A stretch of DNA of 54,954 nt from Candidatus Atribacteria bacterium (GCA_003451675.1 DMCY01000006.1:1-54954); one strand, 5' to 3'. Counted from the first letter of the stretch, positions 27,023 to 36,674 are shown. Numbers and translations are program-made. The notes: generated by a model from the letters alone, not told the origin.

Positions 27023-27178
27023 TTATTTTTCTATAACCGTTCCACTTTTTCCCTCAAATGCTTTTAAGGCCTTATATAAAGAGGTAATTATTGCTTTCTT
27101 CCCTCCATTTTCTAAAAATCTTAAACAAGCTTTCATTTTTGGCCCCATACTTCCTGCTAAAAAATGTTTTTCAATCAA
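27023..27178 (-). pseudogene. Carbamate kinase 3' fragment
   Basis: The last 50 or so codons of a carbamate kinase ([17 protein letters not shown], then [17 protein letters not shown]) end at 27023. The DNA is nearly identical to the end of the intact gene at 40853-41010, including an uninterrupted identical run of about 80 bases and about a dozen mismatches overall. Upstream it stops at an IS200 element; the rest of the gene is missing and livF follows instead. The first codons of the open frame ([16 protein letters not shown]) come from the IS end. Confidence 0.85.
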
Positions 27179-27715
27179 TTCCCACGCCTTTACAGGCGTG
27201 GTACGTTCAAAAATCAAGCTTTGCTTGTCCTGTTTCTTCCTTTTCTTGTGATTGGACGTATCTTCGGATCACTTCTTCGTTTATCCCTACCGTAGATACA
27301 AAATATCCTCTGCCCCAAATGCCTTTTCTGTCCCAATACATCTTTTTCAAGAAGGCAAGCTTCCTGTTTAGAGATTTGCTGGTATTCTTTTTGATGGTTT
27401 TCACTACTTTGCTTACGGCATATTTTGGGGGAATGACCATATATAAATGAACGTGATCTTTCTTTATTCCTATCTCTATATATTCCCAATCAGGATAATA
27501 TTTTTTTATTTCCTGAAGTTTTATTTTCAGATAACTTTTTATCCCGGTTACTAAAATCTTTCTTCGGTATCGGGTTATCCAGACAATATGATATTGGGTC
27601 TTGTTACGGTATGAGCTGCTTTATATAATTTCATGTTTCCATTATAGCAAAGTACGAACGGAAGAAACAGGAAAATGCTCTCATCCTCACCTTTACAGAT
27701 GGGGATTTCCCGCTA
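27176..27715 (-). mobile_element. IS200-family element between arcC remnant and livF
   Basis: The end nearest the carbamate kinase remnant has the hairpin CCACGCCTTTACAGGCGTGG (27182-27201). The opposite end, near 27690-27712, has a weaker GATGGGG/CCTCAC-type hairpin. Inside is a frameshifted TnpA. Its left edge is exactly where the arcC copy stops matching the intact gene, so it inserted into, or marks the deletion point of, that gene. Confidence 0.75.
27207..27634 (-). pseudogene. IS200 TnpA, N-terminal frameshift
   Basis: The ATG at 27634 opens MKLYKAAHTV, then the proper sequence (YRNKTQYHIVWITRYRRKIL) continues in a different frame to the end. The HUH motif HVH (IKKDHVHLYMVIPP) and the Tyr region [20 protein letters not shown] are intact. 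A single early indel near 27605 inactivates it. It is only distantly related to the TnpA at 25277, so the two elements arrived independently. Confidence 0.8.
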
Positions 27716-27732
27716 GATTAAAATATCTTAAA

Positions 27733-28440
27733 TTACACTTGCATATATGACTTTTTAATAATATCATTTTCTTCTAATTCGCTTTTTGTTCCGTTAAAAA
27801 TTATCTCTCCCTTTTGCATAATATATCCCCTATTGGCAACCATAAGAGCCTTATTAGCGTTTTGTTCTACCAGAAGAATTGTTATTTTATTATTTTCATT
27901 TATGTTTTTTATATATTCAAAAATTTCATCAACTAAAACCGGAGCCAAACCCAAAGAAGGTTCGTCCATTAATAGTAATTTTGGATCTGAAATCAATCCT
28001 CGGGCTATGGCAAGCATGGTCCTCTCGCCGCCACTTAAGGTTCCGCCTTTTTGGTTCCATCTTTCCTTTAATCGAGGAAACAGTTTATAAATATCTTCCA
28101 AACGATCTTTTATTACATCTTTGTTTTTTTCAAAATATGCTCCCATTATAAGATTTTTCTCCACTGTCATTTTTGGGAAAACTCCTCCTCCTTGCGGAAC
28201 AATAGAAATTCCCAATTGTACAATTTTATAAGAAGGGATGATGTCTATTCTCTTATCATAGAAGGTAATTGTACCCTCAATAGGTTTTACTAAACCTAAA
28301 ATAGTTTTTAACGTGGTTGTCTTTCCTCCGCCATTCGCCCCTAAAATACAGACAATTTCACCTTTATTTATTTCAAAGTTAACCTTTTGTAACATAGGAA
28401 TTCTGTCATAAACTGTAGAAACATTATTAATTTTAAGCAT
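27733..28440 (-). CDS. livF: Branched-chain-type ABC transporter ATPase LivF
   Basis: A 235-residue ATPase with Walker A GANGGGKTTT near residue 34, signature LSGGERTMLAIARGL near 133 and Walker B LLLMDEPSLGLAP near 155. The size and the PSLGLAP form are those of LivF. It pairs with LivG, whose stop overlaps this start by one base, to energise uptake by a Liv-type permease. Liv systems import branched-chain amino acids, but relatives take up urea, amides and heterocyclic compounds; the neighbouring molybdenum hydroxylases make such a substrate worth considering. Confidence 0.9.
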   Translation of the reverse strand: MLKINNVSTVYDRIPMLQKVNFEINKGEIVCILGANGGGKTTTLKTILGLVKPIEGTITFYDKRIDIIPSYKIVQLGISIVPQGGGVFPKMTVEKNLIMGAYFEKNKDVIKDRLEDIYKLFPRLKERWNQKGGTLSGGERTMLAIARGLISDPKLLLMDEPSLGLAPVLVDEIFEYIKNINENNKITILLVEQNANKALMVANRGYIMQKGEIIFNGTKSELEENDIIKKSYMQV

Positions 28441-29216
28441 TACTGTGTGCCTCCCAAATAAGCAAGGCGAACATTTTTCTCTTTTGAAATTTCTTCAAAC
28501 TTTCCCCTTGCAATCTCCTGGCCAGCATTAAATACAATTACAAAATCACTAACATCTGAAATTACCGACATATCATGCTCAATAATTACTATGCTAATCT
28601 TTTTATTTCTTTCTTGAACATTTTTGATATGTTTCATCATTTCTGATGTTTCTTCATTGTTAAGCCCTGCCGAAGGTTCATCTAATAGCAGAAGGTCAGG
28701 TTTTGAGATTAAAGCTCGACATATTTCTATTCTTCTTCTATCTATATGAGGAATATTTTTAACCTGTTCGAACTTTTTATCAACTAAATCTTTATTGAAA
28801 TATCCCAATAAATTAATTGCTTTATCAATGCCGTCACTTATTTCTTGGTCTGATTTCTTAATATTAAATAAGATTGTCTTCCAATTTGTCTTCCATTCTG
28901 ATTGAAGTCCTGATAATACATTGTCTAATACACTTAAATCCCAGCAAAGCCTACTACTTTGAAAAGTACGGGAAATTCCTCTTTTTTTAATCTGATTTGG
29001 TAATAAACCTGTTATGTCCTTATCTTTAAAATATATTTTACCTTTTGTAGGAGCATATATCCCACTTATTAAATTAAAAAATGTCGTTTTTCCAGAACCA
29101 TTCGGGCCAATTAGTCCAATAATTTCTTTTTCTTTGATGGTAAAATCAATATTCTTTACTGCCCACAAGTCTCCAAAATTTATTCCAACTTTATCGGTAC
29201 GCAGCAATTCTTTCAT
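28440..29216 (-). CDS. livG: Branched-chain-type ABC transporter ATPase LivG
   Basis: A 258-residue ATPase: Walker A GPNGSGKTTFFNLISG near residue 37, the LivG-type region GISRTFQSSRLCWDLSVLDN near 84, and Walker B LLLLDEPSAGLNNEET near 175. The ABC signature is degenerate here: IPHIDRRRIEICRALISKP replaces the usual LSYGQQRRLEIARAL, so LSGGQ is not seen. Whether that alters ATPase cycling is unknown; the partner LivF has a normal signature. It is third-from-first in the order livK-H-M-G-F. Confidence 0.88.
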   Translation of the reverse strand: MKELLRTDKVGINFGDLWAVKNIDFTIKEKEIIGLIGPNGSGKTTFFNLISGIYAPTKGKIYFKDKDITGLLPNQIKKRGISRTFQSSRLCWDLSVLDNVLSGLQSEWKTNWKTILFNIKKSDQEISDGIDKAINLLGYFNKDLVDKKFEQVKNIPHIDRRRIEICRALISKPDLLLLDEPSAGLNNEETSEMMKHIKNVQERNKKISIVIIEHDMSVISDVSDFVIVFNAGQEIARGKFEEISKEKNVRLAYLGGTQ

Positions 29217-29255
29217 ACAATTTTCCCCTCCCCTAAATAATATGTAAGGTTTTAT

Positions 29256-30434
29256 CTACGCTAACTGTTTCTTTTTCTTAAAATGGGGCAAATACTTTCT
29301 TATTCTCTTTGGTATCATGCCTTCTGGGCGCACAATTAATACTACTATTAAAATACTTGCATATAAAAGCATCCTATAGCCCGAGAGTTCCCTTAATTTT
29401 TCATCTATTAAGGTTAAGAAAACAGCACCAGTAATTGCTCCGGCTACATTATCCATCCCGCCCAATATGACCATACAGATTATTGTTAGCGATTTCGTAA
29501 AATCAAAATCTTGATAGCCGATAAAACTAACATAATGAGCATAAAGGGCTCCTGCAGCCCCGGCAAATGAAGCTCCTATACAAAAGGCAAGAAGTTTGCT
29601 ATTGGGCACATCTATTCCCTGGCATATTGCGGAAGTTTCATCACTCCCAATTGCATTCCAAGCTAATCCTATTCGTGAATTATATAAACGCGAAGCGAAT
29701 AGGGCACAGAAAATCAATACGATTACTCCTAAAAAATAGTAATGTATTCCATAGGGAATTTTATTTCCAAATATGAGGAGCTTGCTTCTAAAAGAATGGC
29801 TTCCTATGCTAAAAGGAGGTATGCCGGGAATACCATTGGGTCCGCCCAACCAATCAGTATTTACAATCAACAGACTAAAAATTGTTTGCATAGCTAAAGT
29901 TATCAAAGAAAGATAATATCCCTTTGTTTTTAGAGTCGGCAATCCGATAAGATAACCTATAATAATTGCTAAAATTATCCCGCAAATAGAAGATATCCAA
30001 GGATTAACTCCATATCTGGTTGATAAAATTGCTGTAGTATAAGCTCCTGTGCCAAAAAATGCAGCAGGAGCAAAATTTACCATATTAGTACTGCCCATTT
30101 GAAGATTTAACCCTAGGGCAATTATGGAATACACACAAGCCATAAAAGCCATATGCAAAAAATAAGAGTTCTTAAATATAGTAAAAGGAAAAACAATTAA
30201 TAAGACAATTAAAGATATCCATGCCTCTTTCTTATATTTTGAATATATTTCAAAAATAGTTTCTAACAATTTTCTCTTTTCCAAATATAAAAGTGCTAAA
30301 AATGCAAATGCTATTAATAATATGCTTAGCCAAAATGTAGTAGTAATAATTAAGTACAAACAAGTAAAAATTAAAACATTCATTAATACAGTGTAAATAG
30401 GATTTTCTCTTGCTTTTTCTATAAAGGTTTTCAC
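29256..30434 (-). CDS. livM: Branched-chain-type ABC permease LivM
   Basis: A 392-residue inner-membrane permease with many hydrophobic segments. Family marks are LGLNLQMGSTNMVNFAPAAF near 108 and GIDVPNSKLLAFCIGASFAGAAGAL near 270, the EAA-like loop region. The N-terminal 90 residues add extra hydrophobic helices, as in longer LivM forms. It is followed by livG after 39 nt. It forms the membrane channel with LivH. Confidence 0.88.
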   Translation of the reverse strand: MKTFIEKARENPIYTVLMNVLIFTCLYLIITTTFWLSILLIAFAFLALLYLEKRKLLETIFEIYSKYKKEAWISLIVLLIVFPFTIFKNSYFLHMAFMACVYSIIALGLNLQMGSTNMVNFAPAAFFGTGAYTTAILSTRYGVNPWISSICGIILAIIIGYLIGLPTLKTKGYYLSLITLAMQTIFSLLIVNTDWLGGPNGIPGIPPFSIGSHSFRSKLLIFGNKIPYGIHYYFLGVIVLIFCALFASRLYNSRIGLAWNAIGSDETSAICQGIDVPNSKLLAFCIGASFAGAAGALYAHYVSFIGYQDFDFTKSLTIICMVILGGMDNVAGAITGAVFLTLIDEKLRELSGYRMLLYASILIVVLIVRPEGMIPKRIRKYLPHFKKKKQLA

Positions 30435-30520
30435 TGCTTTTTCTATCTCCTCTCTCGATAAATGATCTATATTTTAAAAAGTAAATCATAAAATATGCAA
30501 TTAATAAGTATGTAAATTTT

Positions 30521-31441
30521 CTATACTTTTTCTATGGTCTTTTGCCCAATAATTCCTTCTGATTTGAAAATCATGAACAAAATAACTATTAAAAATGAAA
30601 ATACTTTCGCATAAGCAGTGCCCCCCGGGATATATGCAGTCATAAACGTTTCGGCAAAAGCAAGCAACATTCCACCAACTATAGCACCATAAATATTTCC
30701 TAATCCGCCAACAACTGCTGCACTATAACCCATCAATCCATACATAGAACCCATATCAAATCTTACTATATTATAATAAGAGCCAATAAGAAATCCGCCA
30801 ATTGCCAATATTGTTCCTCCTATTATAAAAGTCACACTAATAATCAGCGGAGTATTAACCCCAATCATGGCAGCAACTTCTTTATTCTGAGCTAATGACT
30901 GCATGGACAAACCTAATTTTGTCTTATTGACTATTATAAATAAAACCGCAATTATAATAAAAGTAATTCCAATGATAAAAAGATTTTTATACGACAGTAA
31001 ATAATTCCCTTTTATGCAACCTTTAGGCAGCATATCGGGAAACACCTGAGGATTACGTCCTTGAGGATAAAAAAGCCCTATTAATTCTCGGATAAAAATA
31101 CCGAAGGCAATAGTACTTAAAAGAGGCATCAATTCTGAGGCGCGCTCAAATGGTTTTATAGAGACTAAATGCACAACTTTTCCAAATATTGCACCAAGAA
31201 TCATTCCGCAAATCACTATTAACAATATAAATAGCCAATAAGGCAAAAAAGTTGTTAGTCCTGTCGCTGTAAATAATTTATAAAATATTAATACAGCAAA
31301 AGAACCAAAGATAGCAATATCCCCTCCACAAAATACTACTACATCTACAACACCAAAAAATAACGAGAATCCAATTGCCACTAATGTATAAGTGCATCCT
31401 AAAAGCAATGCATTCATAATTTGCTCACTTAATAATCCCAT
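30521..31441 (-). CDS. livH: Branched-chain-type ABC permease LivH
   Basis: A 306-residue permease, about eight membrane segments. The N-terminus (LLSEQIMNALLLGCTYTLVA) and the loop near residue 180-190 (LSMQSLAQNKEVAAMIGVN) are typical of LivH, as is GLGNIYGAIVGGMLL near 245. AAGGAGG precedes the ATG. It lies between the binding protein and LivM in the standard order. Confidence 0.9.
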   Translation of the reverse strand: MGLLSEQIMNALLLGCTYTLVAIGFSLFFGVVDVVVFCGGDIAIFGSFAVLIFYKLFTATGLTTFLPYWLFILLIVICGMILGAIFGKVVHLVSIKPFERASELMPLLSTIAFGIFIRELIGLFYPQGRNPQVFPDMLPKGCIKGNYLLSYKNLFIIGITFIIIAVLFIIVNKTKLGLSMQSLAQNKEVAAMIGVNTPLIISVTFIIGGTILAIGGFLIGSYYNIVRFDMGSMYGLMGYSAAVVGGLGNIYGAIVGGMLLAFAETFMTAYIPGGTAYAKVFSFLIVILFMIFKSEGIIGQKTIEKV

Positions 31442-31555
31442 TAATTGTTCCTCCTTGCCAAACTAAATCAATTTCTATTTTCCTATATACTGAATATTAA
31501 ATTTGAGGGGTAAGATTCTTTTATTTATTACTTAGTATTTTTGTTATCAAATTTT

Positions 31556-32731
31556 TTATAAAGATTTTTTTCCTGATTTGTATTGGGAATCATTATAATC
31601 TACCCATACGCCGTCATCTACAACAAGAATGGTGGATAAAGTATTATTTGTTTGTCCAATTTCATTGAAGGAGGTAACTCCCAATAATCCATCTAAATTA
31701 ACTTTAGTGATAGCTTCTATTAATTTAGCGGAATCTGGTCCAACCTCTTTTAAAGCCATCAATATTACATTAGCTGCATCATAGGCATATGGTCCATATG
31801 CTCCGTATGGCTCTTTGTAGCCAATTTTTTTGTAATTTTCCATAAATTCTTGTCCTTTTGCCAATTTATCCAAAGCTTTCCCAGGAGTTGTACAAACAGT
31901 ACCTTCTGCAACTTCAGGAGTAGCGACTTCGATAAATTTATCATCGGCGATGCCTGAAATACCTACTAATAAAGTATCTCCCATTCCAACATCATTCATT
32001 TGTCTTCTAATTAAAGCCCCTTCCATTACTACTCCTCCAAAATAAACAGCATCAGGATTCAGACTTTTTATTTTCGATAATATAGCCTTGAAATCAGTCT
32101 GTCCCACCTGAACTTCATCAAGGGAAATTAATTTCATTCCACTACGTTGTTTAAGTTCGCTTGTCCAGGCAGAAGTATTATTCTTCCCATATGTACTTGT
32201 ATCAGAAATTATTGACCATTTTTTATATCCTAAATCATCCATAACAAACTTTGCCAAAGGAATATTTTCTTGTTTTAAAGTAGGACAAACTCTAGTTATG
32301 GTAGGATAATTTTCTGCGCTAGTAAGGCTTTCACCGATAGCACCCCAAATTACCAAAGGCACCTCTGCATCTTTAAAAATAGGAATGGTTGCATTTGCAA
32401 CAGGACTATTCCAATGGCCACTTGCAGCAACAACATCAGGGTCAGACAATAATTTCATCGCGGCAGATGCGCCCGTACCTGGATTAGAAGCATCATCCAT
32501 AGCAACAACTTCAATTTTATAATCAAAATCTCCTGATTTATTAGCTAACTTGACAGCTAAATCAAAAGAATTTTTAGCACCAACACCTTGGGCTGCATTT
32601 GGACCGGTTAAAGGTCCTATAAAACCTATTTTTACTACCTTTTCTTTAGCACCGACATTCATACAAAAAGCAAATGCTAATATTAGAATTAATGAAAGCA
32701 AAAATATAAGTAAGCTTTTCTTAGATAACAT
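31556..32731 (-). CDS. Liv-type periplasmic substrate-binding protein
   Basis: A 391-residue binding protein with an N-terminal signal/anchor (MLSKKSLLIFLLSLILILAF) and the mature opening VVKIGFIGPLTGPNAAQGVG typical of the LivK/Leu-Ile-Val-binding fold. YGPYAYDAANVILMAL near 315 is also typical. It supplies substrate to LivHMGF just downstream. LivK relatives bind amino acids, urea, amides or aromatic acids. It follows the Mo-hydroxylase large subunit by 122 nt in the same direction, suggesting that the ligand is the hydroxylase substrate or a product. Confidence 0.88.
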   Translation of the reverse strand: MLSKKSLLIFLLSLILILAFAFCMNVGAKEKVVKIGFIGPLTGPNAAQGVGAKNSFDLAVKLANKSGDFDYKIEVVAMDDASNPGTGASAAMKLLSDPDVVAASGHWNSPVANATIPIFKDAEVPLVIWGAIGESLTSAENYPTITRVCPTLKQENIPLAKFVMDDLGYKKWSIISDTSTYGKNNTSAWTSELKQRSGMKLISLDEVQVGQTDFKAILSKIKSLNPDAVYFGGVVMEGALIRRQMNDVGMGDTLLVGISGIADDKFIEVATPEVAEGTVCTTPGKALDKLAKGQEFMENYKKIGYKEPYGAYGPYAYDAANVILMALKEVGPDSAKLIEAITKVNLDGLLGVTSFNEIGQTNNTLSTILVVDDGVWVDYNDSQYKSGKKSL

Positions 32732-32853
32732 TGTTCAATACCTCCTATTTAATATTTTTTTGATCTCACCCCACAAATTTATCATAATTTTTTTATTTTA
32801 CACTTACCTCCTATCTATTTTTTTCTTCTTTATTCTTCTTATTAAAAAAGTAT

Positions 32854-35160
32854 TTATTTTTCAAAGTAATCTTTTTTTAAATCTCTTATTATTTTTTCTG
32901 CAGTAGCAGGCAATTGCCTAATTCTTACTCCGGTAGCATCATAAATAGCGTTTAAAATGGCAGGAACAATATTATTAAATGAGGGTTCTCCTATGCCTTT
33001 GGCTCCATAAGGTCCTAAACCTCCGCCTGATTCAATCATAATAGTTTTAACTTCCGGAGAATCAACAGCCGTAGGAATAAGATATTCAGCCAAAGAAGGT
33101 GTTTGGGGAATTCCCTTTTGCAAAGCGTAATCCTCAGATAGAGCATAGCCTATTCCCTGTATAGAACCGCCTTCCATCTGTCCCTCTACACAGGCCAGAT
33201 TGAGTGCTTTTCCTACATCATAACAACTGATAATTTTTAAAACTTTCACCTGCCCTGTCTCCATATCAACCGCAACTTCTGCGGCCTGGGCTCCAAAGGT
33301 AAAATCAGGATGAGTCATACCTTTCATATTGGTTAAATCTGGTATTCCGGTAAAAGGTGCATTAAATTGAGCTTCCGAATACAATTCTATCCCAGCTGCA
33401 TTGCAGGCTTGTATAGCTTCCGTCAAAGGTAAATATTCTGATTCATCATATTTTACTATTACTTTTTCAGAAACAATATCTAATTTATCAGGATTGACAT
33501 TTAAAATCTCGGCTGCTTTATGTAAAATTCGATTTCTTACTTCTCTCGCTGCCTTAAGTGCAGCATTCCCTGACATATAAGTCTGCCGGGTAGCAGTGGT
33601 GGTTCCGGCTAAAGGTGTTAACATGGAATCTGTATTATAAACCTTTACTTTTTCCATAGGAACTCCCAATTCATTAGCCGCGATTTGGGATAGGAGAGAA
33701 GCCTGCCCTCCGCCTAAATCAGGTATTCCGCTTCTTACTATCAAACTGCCATCAGTCTCTAATTTTACATAGCAGCGGGAAGAGTCCCGAAGAAAAGTCA
33801 TTCTTCCATAACTCATCTGCCCCATAGCTATGCCCCGGCCGATTTTAATATTTTTCCCCTTAGAGACAGTAGGTTCTCCTAAACCCGCCCAAGCTTTTTC
33901 TGCAGCTTCCGGCAGAGCTACATAGGTTTTTATCACCTGCTCGGTGGTAGATAGGGCATCTCCGGTATGTATACAATTTATTCTCCTAATTTCCAAAGGA
34001 TCCATATTTAGTTCTCTCGCTAATTCGTCTATTATACTTTCATAACCGATATTCGCTTGGTTTGCTCCAAATCCTCTAAGAGCACTGGCAAAAACATTAT
34101 TAGTTAATACCATTTGAGTTTTTATTTTTACATTAGGAATTTTATAGGGACCGGCTGCACTAACCGTAGCATATAAACCTACCCAGGGGGTTAAGTAAGT
34201 ATAAGCTCCGGCATTTCCGATATAGTGTGCTTCTAAAGCCACAATTTTTCCGTTCTTTTTTGCTCCAATTTTATATTTTTCAATAAAGGCGTGTTTCTTG
34301 CAATGGGCCATTAGAGATTCTTCTCGGGTATACACTAATCTTACCGGTTTTTTAGTCTTTAAAGTAAGTAGTGCTATAAAGGATTCTACGGTAATATCTT
34401 CTTTCCCCCCAAATCCTCCTCCTATCATTGTCCCAATATAGCGGACTTTATTATGGGGTAGATTAAGCACTTCTGCTACATCTCTAAAATGTTCTATAAC
34501 CTGGCTGCATACCCTGATATTAATTGTTCCATAATCATCTAACCAGGAAATTCCAGCTTCCGGTTCTAAGTAAGCATGGTCAATAAAAGGAATTTCAAAT
34601 CTATCTTCTATGATCACTTCGGATTCAGCAAAACCCTTTTCTATATCTCCGGTGAGGCAACCGAATTCGTTTACTATATTACTATCTTTTTCTCCGACTA
34701 AATAAGCGTTTGGTTTCATGGCCTCTTCCGGGTCAAAAACTCCGGGAAGAAGTTCATATTTAATTTCAATTAAATCACAAGCTCTTTCTGCTATTTCTTC
34801 AGTCTCCGCCGCTACCAGGGCAATTGGTTCTCCGACAAATCTGATCTTCTTGCCTTCTTCTGCTAATACCCTATATAAACCTTCAAAACCTCCACGAACA
34901 TCTGTAGATTGGCCGAATTTAGTTACTGTTTCATTACGGGGGACATCATGAGCAGTTAAAACTGCTTTTACTCCTTTTAATGATTTTGCCTTACTTATAT
35001 CGACTGAAATAAGTTTAGCAGCCGGATATTTACTGCGGCAAACCTTGGCATATAACATTCCTGGTAAAGTAAAATCATCTGCATATTTAAGTTCTCCCCT
35101 TACTTTAGCCCAGGCATCATGTCTGGGGATATTTTTACCTACAACTTTAAATTCAGACAT
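32854..35160 (-). CDS. Molybdenum hydroxylase large (Moco) subunit, set 1
   Basis: A 768-residue xanthine-dehydrogenase-family catalytic subunit. The start at 35160 (MSEFKVVGKN) is preferred over an upstream ATG because GGAAGGTGAT lies just before it and it overlaps the 2Fe-2S gene stop by 8 nt (ATGTCTGA). Moco contacts are MIGGGFGGKEDITVE, ALRGFGANQANIGYE and DLGGGQASLLSQIAANELG; the catalytic Glu lies in YGAKGIGEPSFNN near residue 725. It should hydroxylate an N-heterocycle or aldehyde and pass electrons to the adjacent 2Fe-2S and FAD subunits. Substrate not predictable from motifs alone; purines or nicotinate-like compounds are candidates. Confidence 0.9.
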   Translation of the reverse strand: MSEFKVVGKNIPRHDAWAKVRGELKYADDFTLPGMLYAKVCRSKYPAAKLISVDISKAKSLKGVKAVLTAHDVPRNETVTKFGQSTDVRGGFEGLYRVLAEEGKKIRFVGEPIALVAAETEEIAERACDLIEIKYELLPGVFDPEEAMKPNAYLVGEKDSNIVNEFGCLTGDIEKGFAESEVIIEDRFEIPFIDHAYLEPEAGISWLDDYGTINIRVCSQVIEHFRDVAEVLNLPHNKVRYIGTMIGGGFGGKEDITVESFIALLTLKTKKPVRLVYTREESLMAHCKKHAFIEKYKIGAKKNGKIVALEAHYIGNAGAYTYLTPWVGLYATVSAAGPYKIPNVKIKTQMVLTNNVFASALRGFGANQANIGYESIIDELARELNMDPLEIRRINCIHTGDALSTTEQVIKTYVALPEAAEKAWAGLGEPTVSKGKNIKIGRGIAMGQMSYGRMTFLRDSSRCYVKLETDGSLIVRSGIPDLGGGQASLLSQIAANELGVPMEKVKVYNTDSMLTPLAGTTTATRQTYMSGNAALKAAREVRNRILHKAAEILNVNPDKLDIVSEKVIVKYDESEYLPLTEAIQACNAAGIELYSEAQFNAPFTGIPDLTNMKGMTHPDFTFGAQAAEVAVDMETGQVKVLKIISCYDVGKALNLACVEGQMEGGSIQGIGYALSEDYALQKGIPQTPSLAEYLIPTAVDSPEVKTIMIESGGGLGPYGAKGIGEPSFNNIVPAILNAIYDATGVRIRQLPATAEKIIRDLKKDYFEK

Positions 35161-35644
35161 TGGTATCACCTTCCAATCTATGATTCTCCACTGCGACATC
35201 ATAAATAGCTTCTACAATCTTTTTATATCCTGTGCATCTACATAGATTACCCGATATGGCTTTTCTAATTTCCGCCTTGTCGGGATCAGGATTTGTATCT
35301 AAATAGCCTTTGGCTGCCATCAACATACCGGCAGTGCAAAAACCGCATTGTACAGCCCCATGTTGAACAAAACTCTCCTGTAATTTTTGACCTATTTTTG
35401 TTTTCTCCAAACCTTTAACCGTTAATATTTCTTTCCCATTAGCTTGCATGGCTAAAGTAATACATGATTTAATAGTTTTTCCGTTCATAATAACCGTACA
35501 GGTACCACAATCCCCTTTTTCGCATCCGCATTTTACTTCAGTAAAGCCATTTCGGCGTAAAAATTTTAATAGAGATTCTTCAGGCTTAGCAGCAGTACTT
35601 AATTTTTCATCATTTACAGTTAGTTTTATTTTATATTCTTCCAT
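35153..35644 (-). CDS. Molybdenum hydroxylase 2Fe-2S subunit, set 1
   Basis: A 163-residue small subunit with both clusters: plant-type CGCEKGDCGTC plus a later Cys (residues about 39-62), and the helical-domain CGFC and CRC pair (VQCGFCTAGM; GNLCRCTGY). It transfers electrons from the molybdenum site to the FAD subunit. The end overlaps the large-subunit start by 8 nt. It is a divergent paralogue of the 2Fe-2S subunit at 36763, which has CGIGECGAC instead. Confidence 0.92.
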   Translation of the reverse strand: MEEYKIKLTVNDEKLSTAAKPEESLLKFLRRNGFTEVKCGCEKGDCGTCTVIMNGKTIKSCITLAMQANGKEILTVKGLEKTKIGQKLQESFVQHGAVQCGFCTAGMLMAAKGYLDTNPDPDKAEIRKAISGNLCRCTGYKKIVEAIYDVAVENHRLEGDTNV

Positions 35645-35654
35645 TTAAAACCTC

Positions 35655-35822
35655 CTTGATTTGGTTACTTAGTTAATTGGTTAAAAGATGCCACATTCTA
35701 ATAAAACAGGATGTGATATAATCTCACCTACAAACGAAAAATAATAACTAAAAACAAGTTTTCTATCTTAAATCTGTTTTTTTAACTAGCTAACTATCTA
35801 ACCAACCAACTAGTTAACTAAT
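35655..35822. repeat. Low-complexity TTAGTTAATTGG-type spacer repeats
   Basis: Short units such as TTAGTTAATTGGTTA and its complement AACCAACTAGTTAACTAA fill the start and end of this gap. The same units recur at about 6735-6760, 9975-9998, 36690-36735 and 36765-36790. They look like slippage-prone spacer repeats characteristic of this genome. No gene is seen. Confidence 0.5.
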
Positions 35823-36674
35823 TTAATTGGTGAATTTTTTTAATGCCCGTTTGAATAAGATTCCAGAAATGTATCGGCGATATTCAGCAGATGCTCGAAT
35901 ATCACTAATAGGCTTCACTTCTTCTCTTACTTTTTTTATGGCTTCTTCAATCAATTCATCATTTATTTTCTTATTTTTTAAAAATCCTTCTATATTGATT
36001 AATCTAAGAGGTGTCGGAGCAATCGAACCCATAGCAATACGTACATCTGCAATTTTATCTTTTTCTACTTCCAAGATTAGGGCAACTGTAGCAAGAGAAA
36101 TAGCCATAGCTTGTCTTAATCCTAATTTAATAAAACATCCATTTTTATTTATAGAATCATCCCTAATCTTTATACTGGTAATCATTTCATCATCATGCAA
36201 AACCGTTTTTCTCGGACCGATAAAAAAATCCTTTAAGGAAATTTCTCTTTTTCCATCCATACTTTCTACTTCTAAAACCGCATCTAAAACCAATAAAGGC
36301 GGTGCCATATCAGCCGCCGGTGAGGCATCAGCCAAATTTCCTCCGATGGTAGCACTGTTTCTTACTGTAGGATCGGCGAATTGTTCGGCTGCTTGATATA
36401 ATATATTACATTCTTCTCTGATAATTTTAGAATTAATTAAATCAGAAATAGTTGTACCTGCCCCAATATAAATTTCACCCTTACTTTTTTTAATATAATT
36501 TAATTCTTCAATACTAGAAATATCCAATAGCAGTTTTGCCGGTAACTTCTTATCTTTTATATAAGGTAATACATTACTGCATCCTGCCACTATGCAGGCT
36601 TCTGATTTTTCTTGTTTCAAAATTCCTAATACTTCTTCTATTGTTTTAGGAGAAATATATTTAAATTGATTCAT
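35823..36674 (-). CDS. Molybdenum hydroxylase FAD subunit, set 1
   Basis: A 283-residue FAD-binding subunit of the CoxM/XdhB type. The second FAD motif (TIGGNLADASPAADMAPPLLV near 112) is standard. The first, normally AGGTDLLP, reads VAGCSNVLPYIKD near residue 30, a clear departure that may weaken or alter phosphate binding. The C-terminal CO-dehydrogenase flavoprotein domain is present (DIRASAEYRRYISGIL). It lies 178 nt upstream of its 2Fe-2S partner. Confidence 0.88.
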   Translation of the reverse strand: MNQFKYISPKTIEEVLGILKQEKSEACIVAGCSNVLPYIKDKKLPAKLLLDISSIEELNYIKKSKGEIYIGAGTTISDLINSKIIREECNILYQAAEQFADPTVRNSATIGGNLADASPAADMAPPLLVLDAVLEVESMDGKREISLKDFFIGPRKTVLHDDEMITSIKIRDDSINKNGCFIKLGLRQAMAISLATVALILEVEKDKIADVRIAMGSIAPTPLRLINIEGFLKNKKINDELIEEAIKKVREEVKPISDIRASAEYRRYISGILFKRALKKFTN

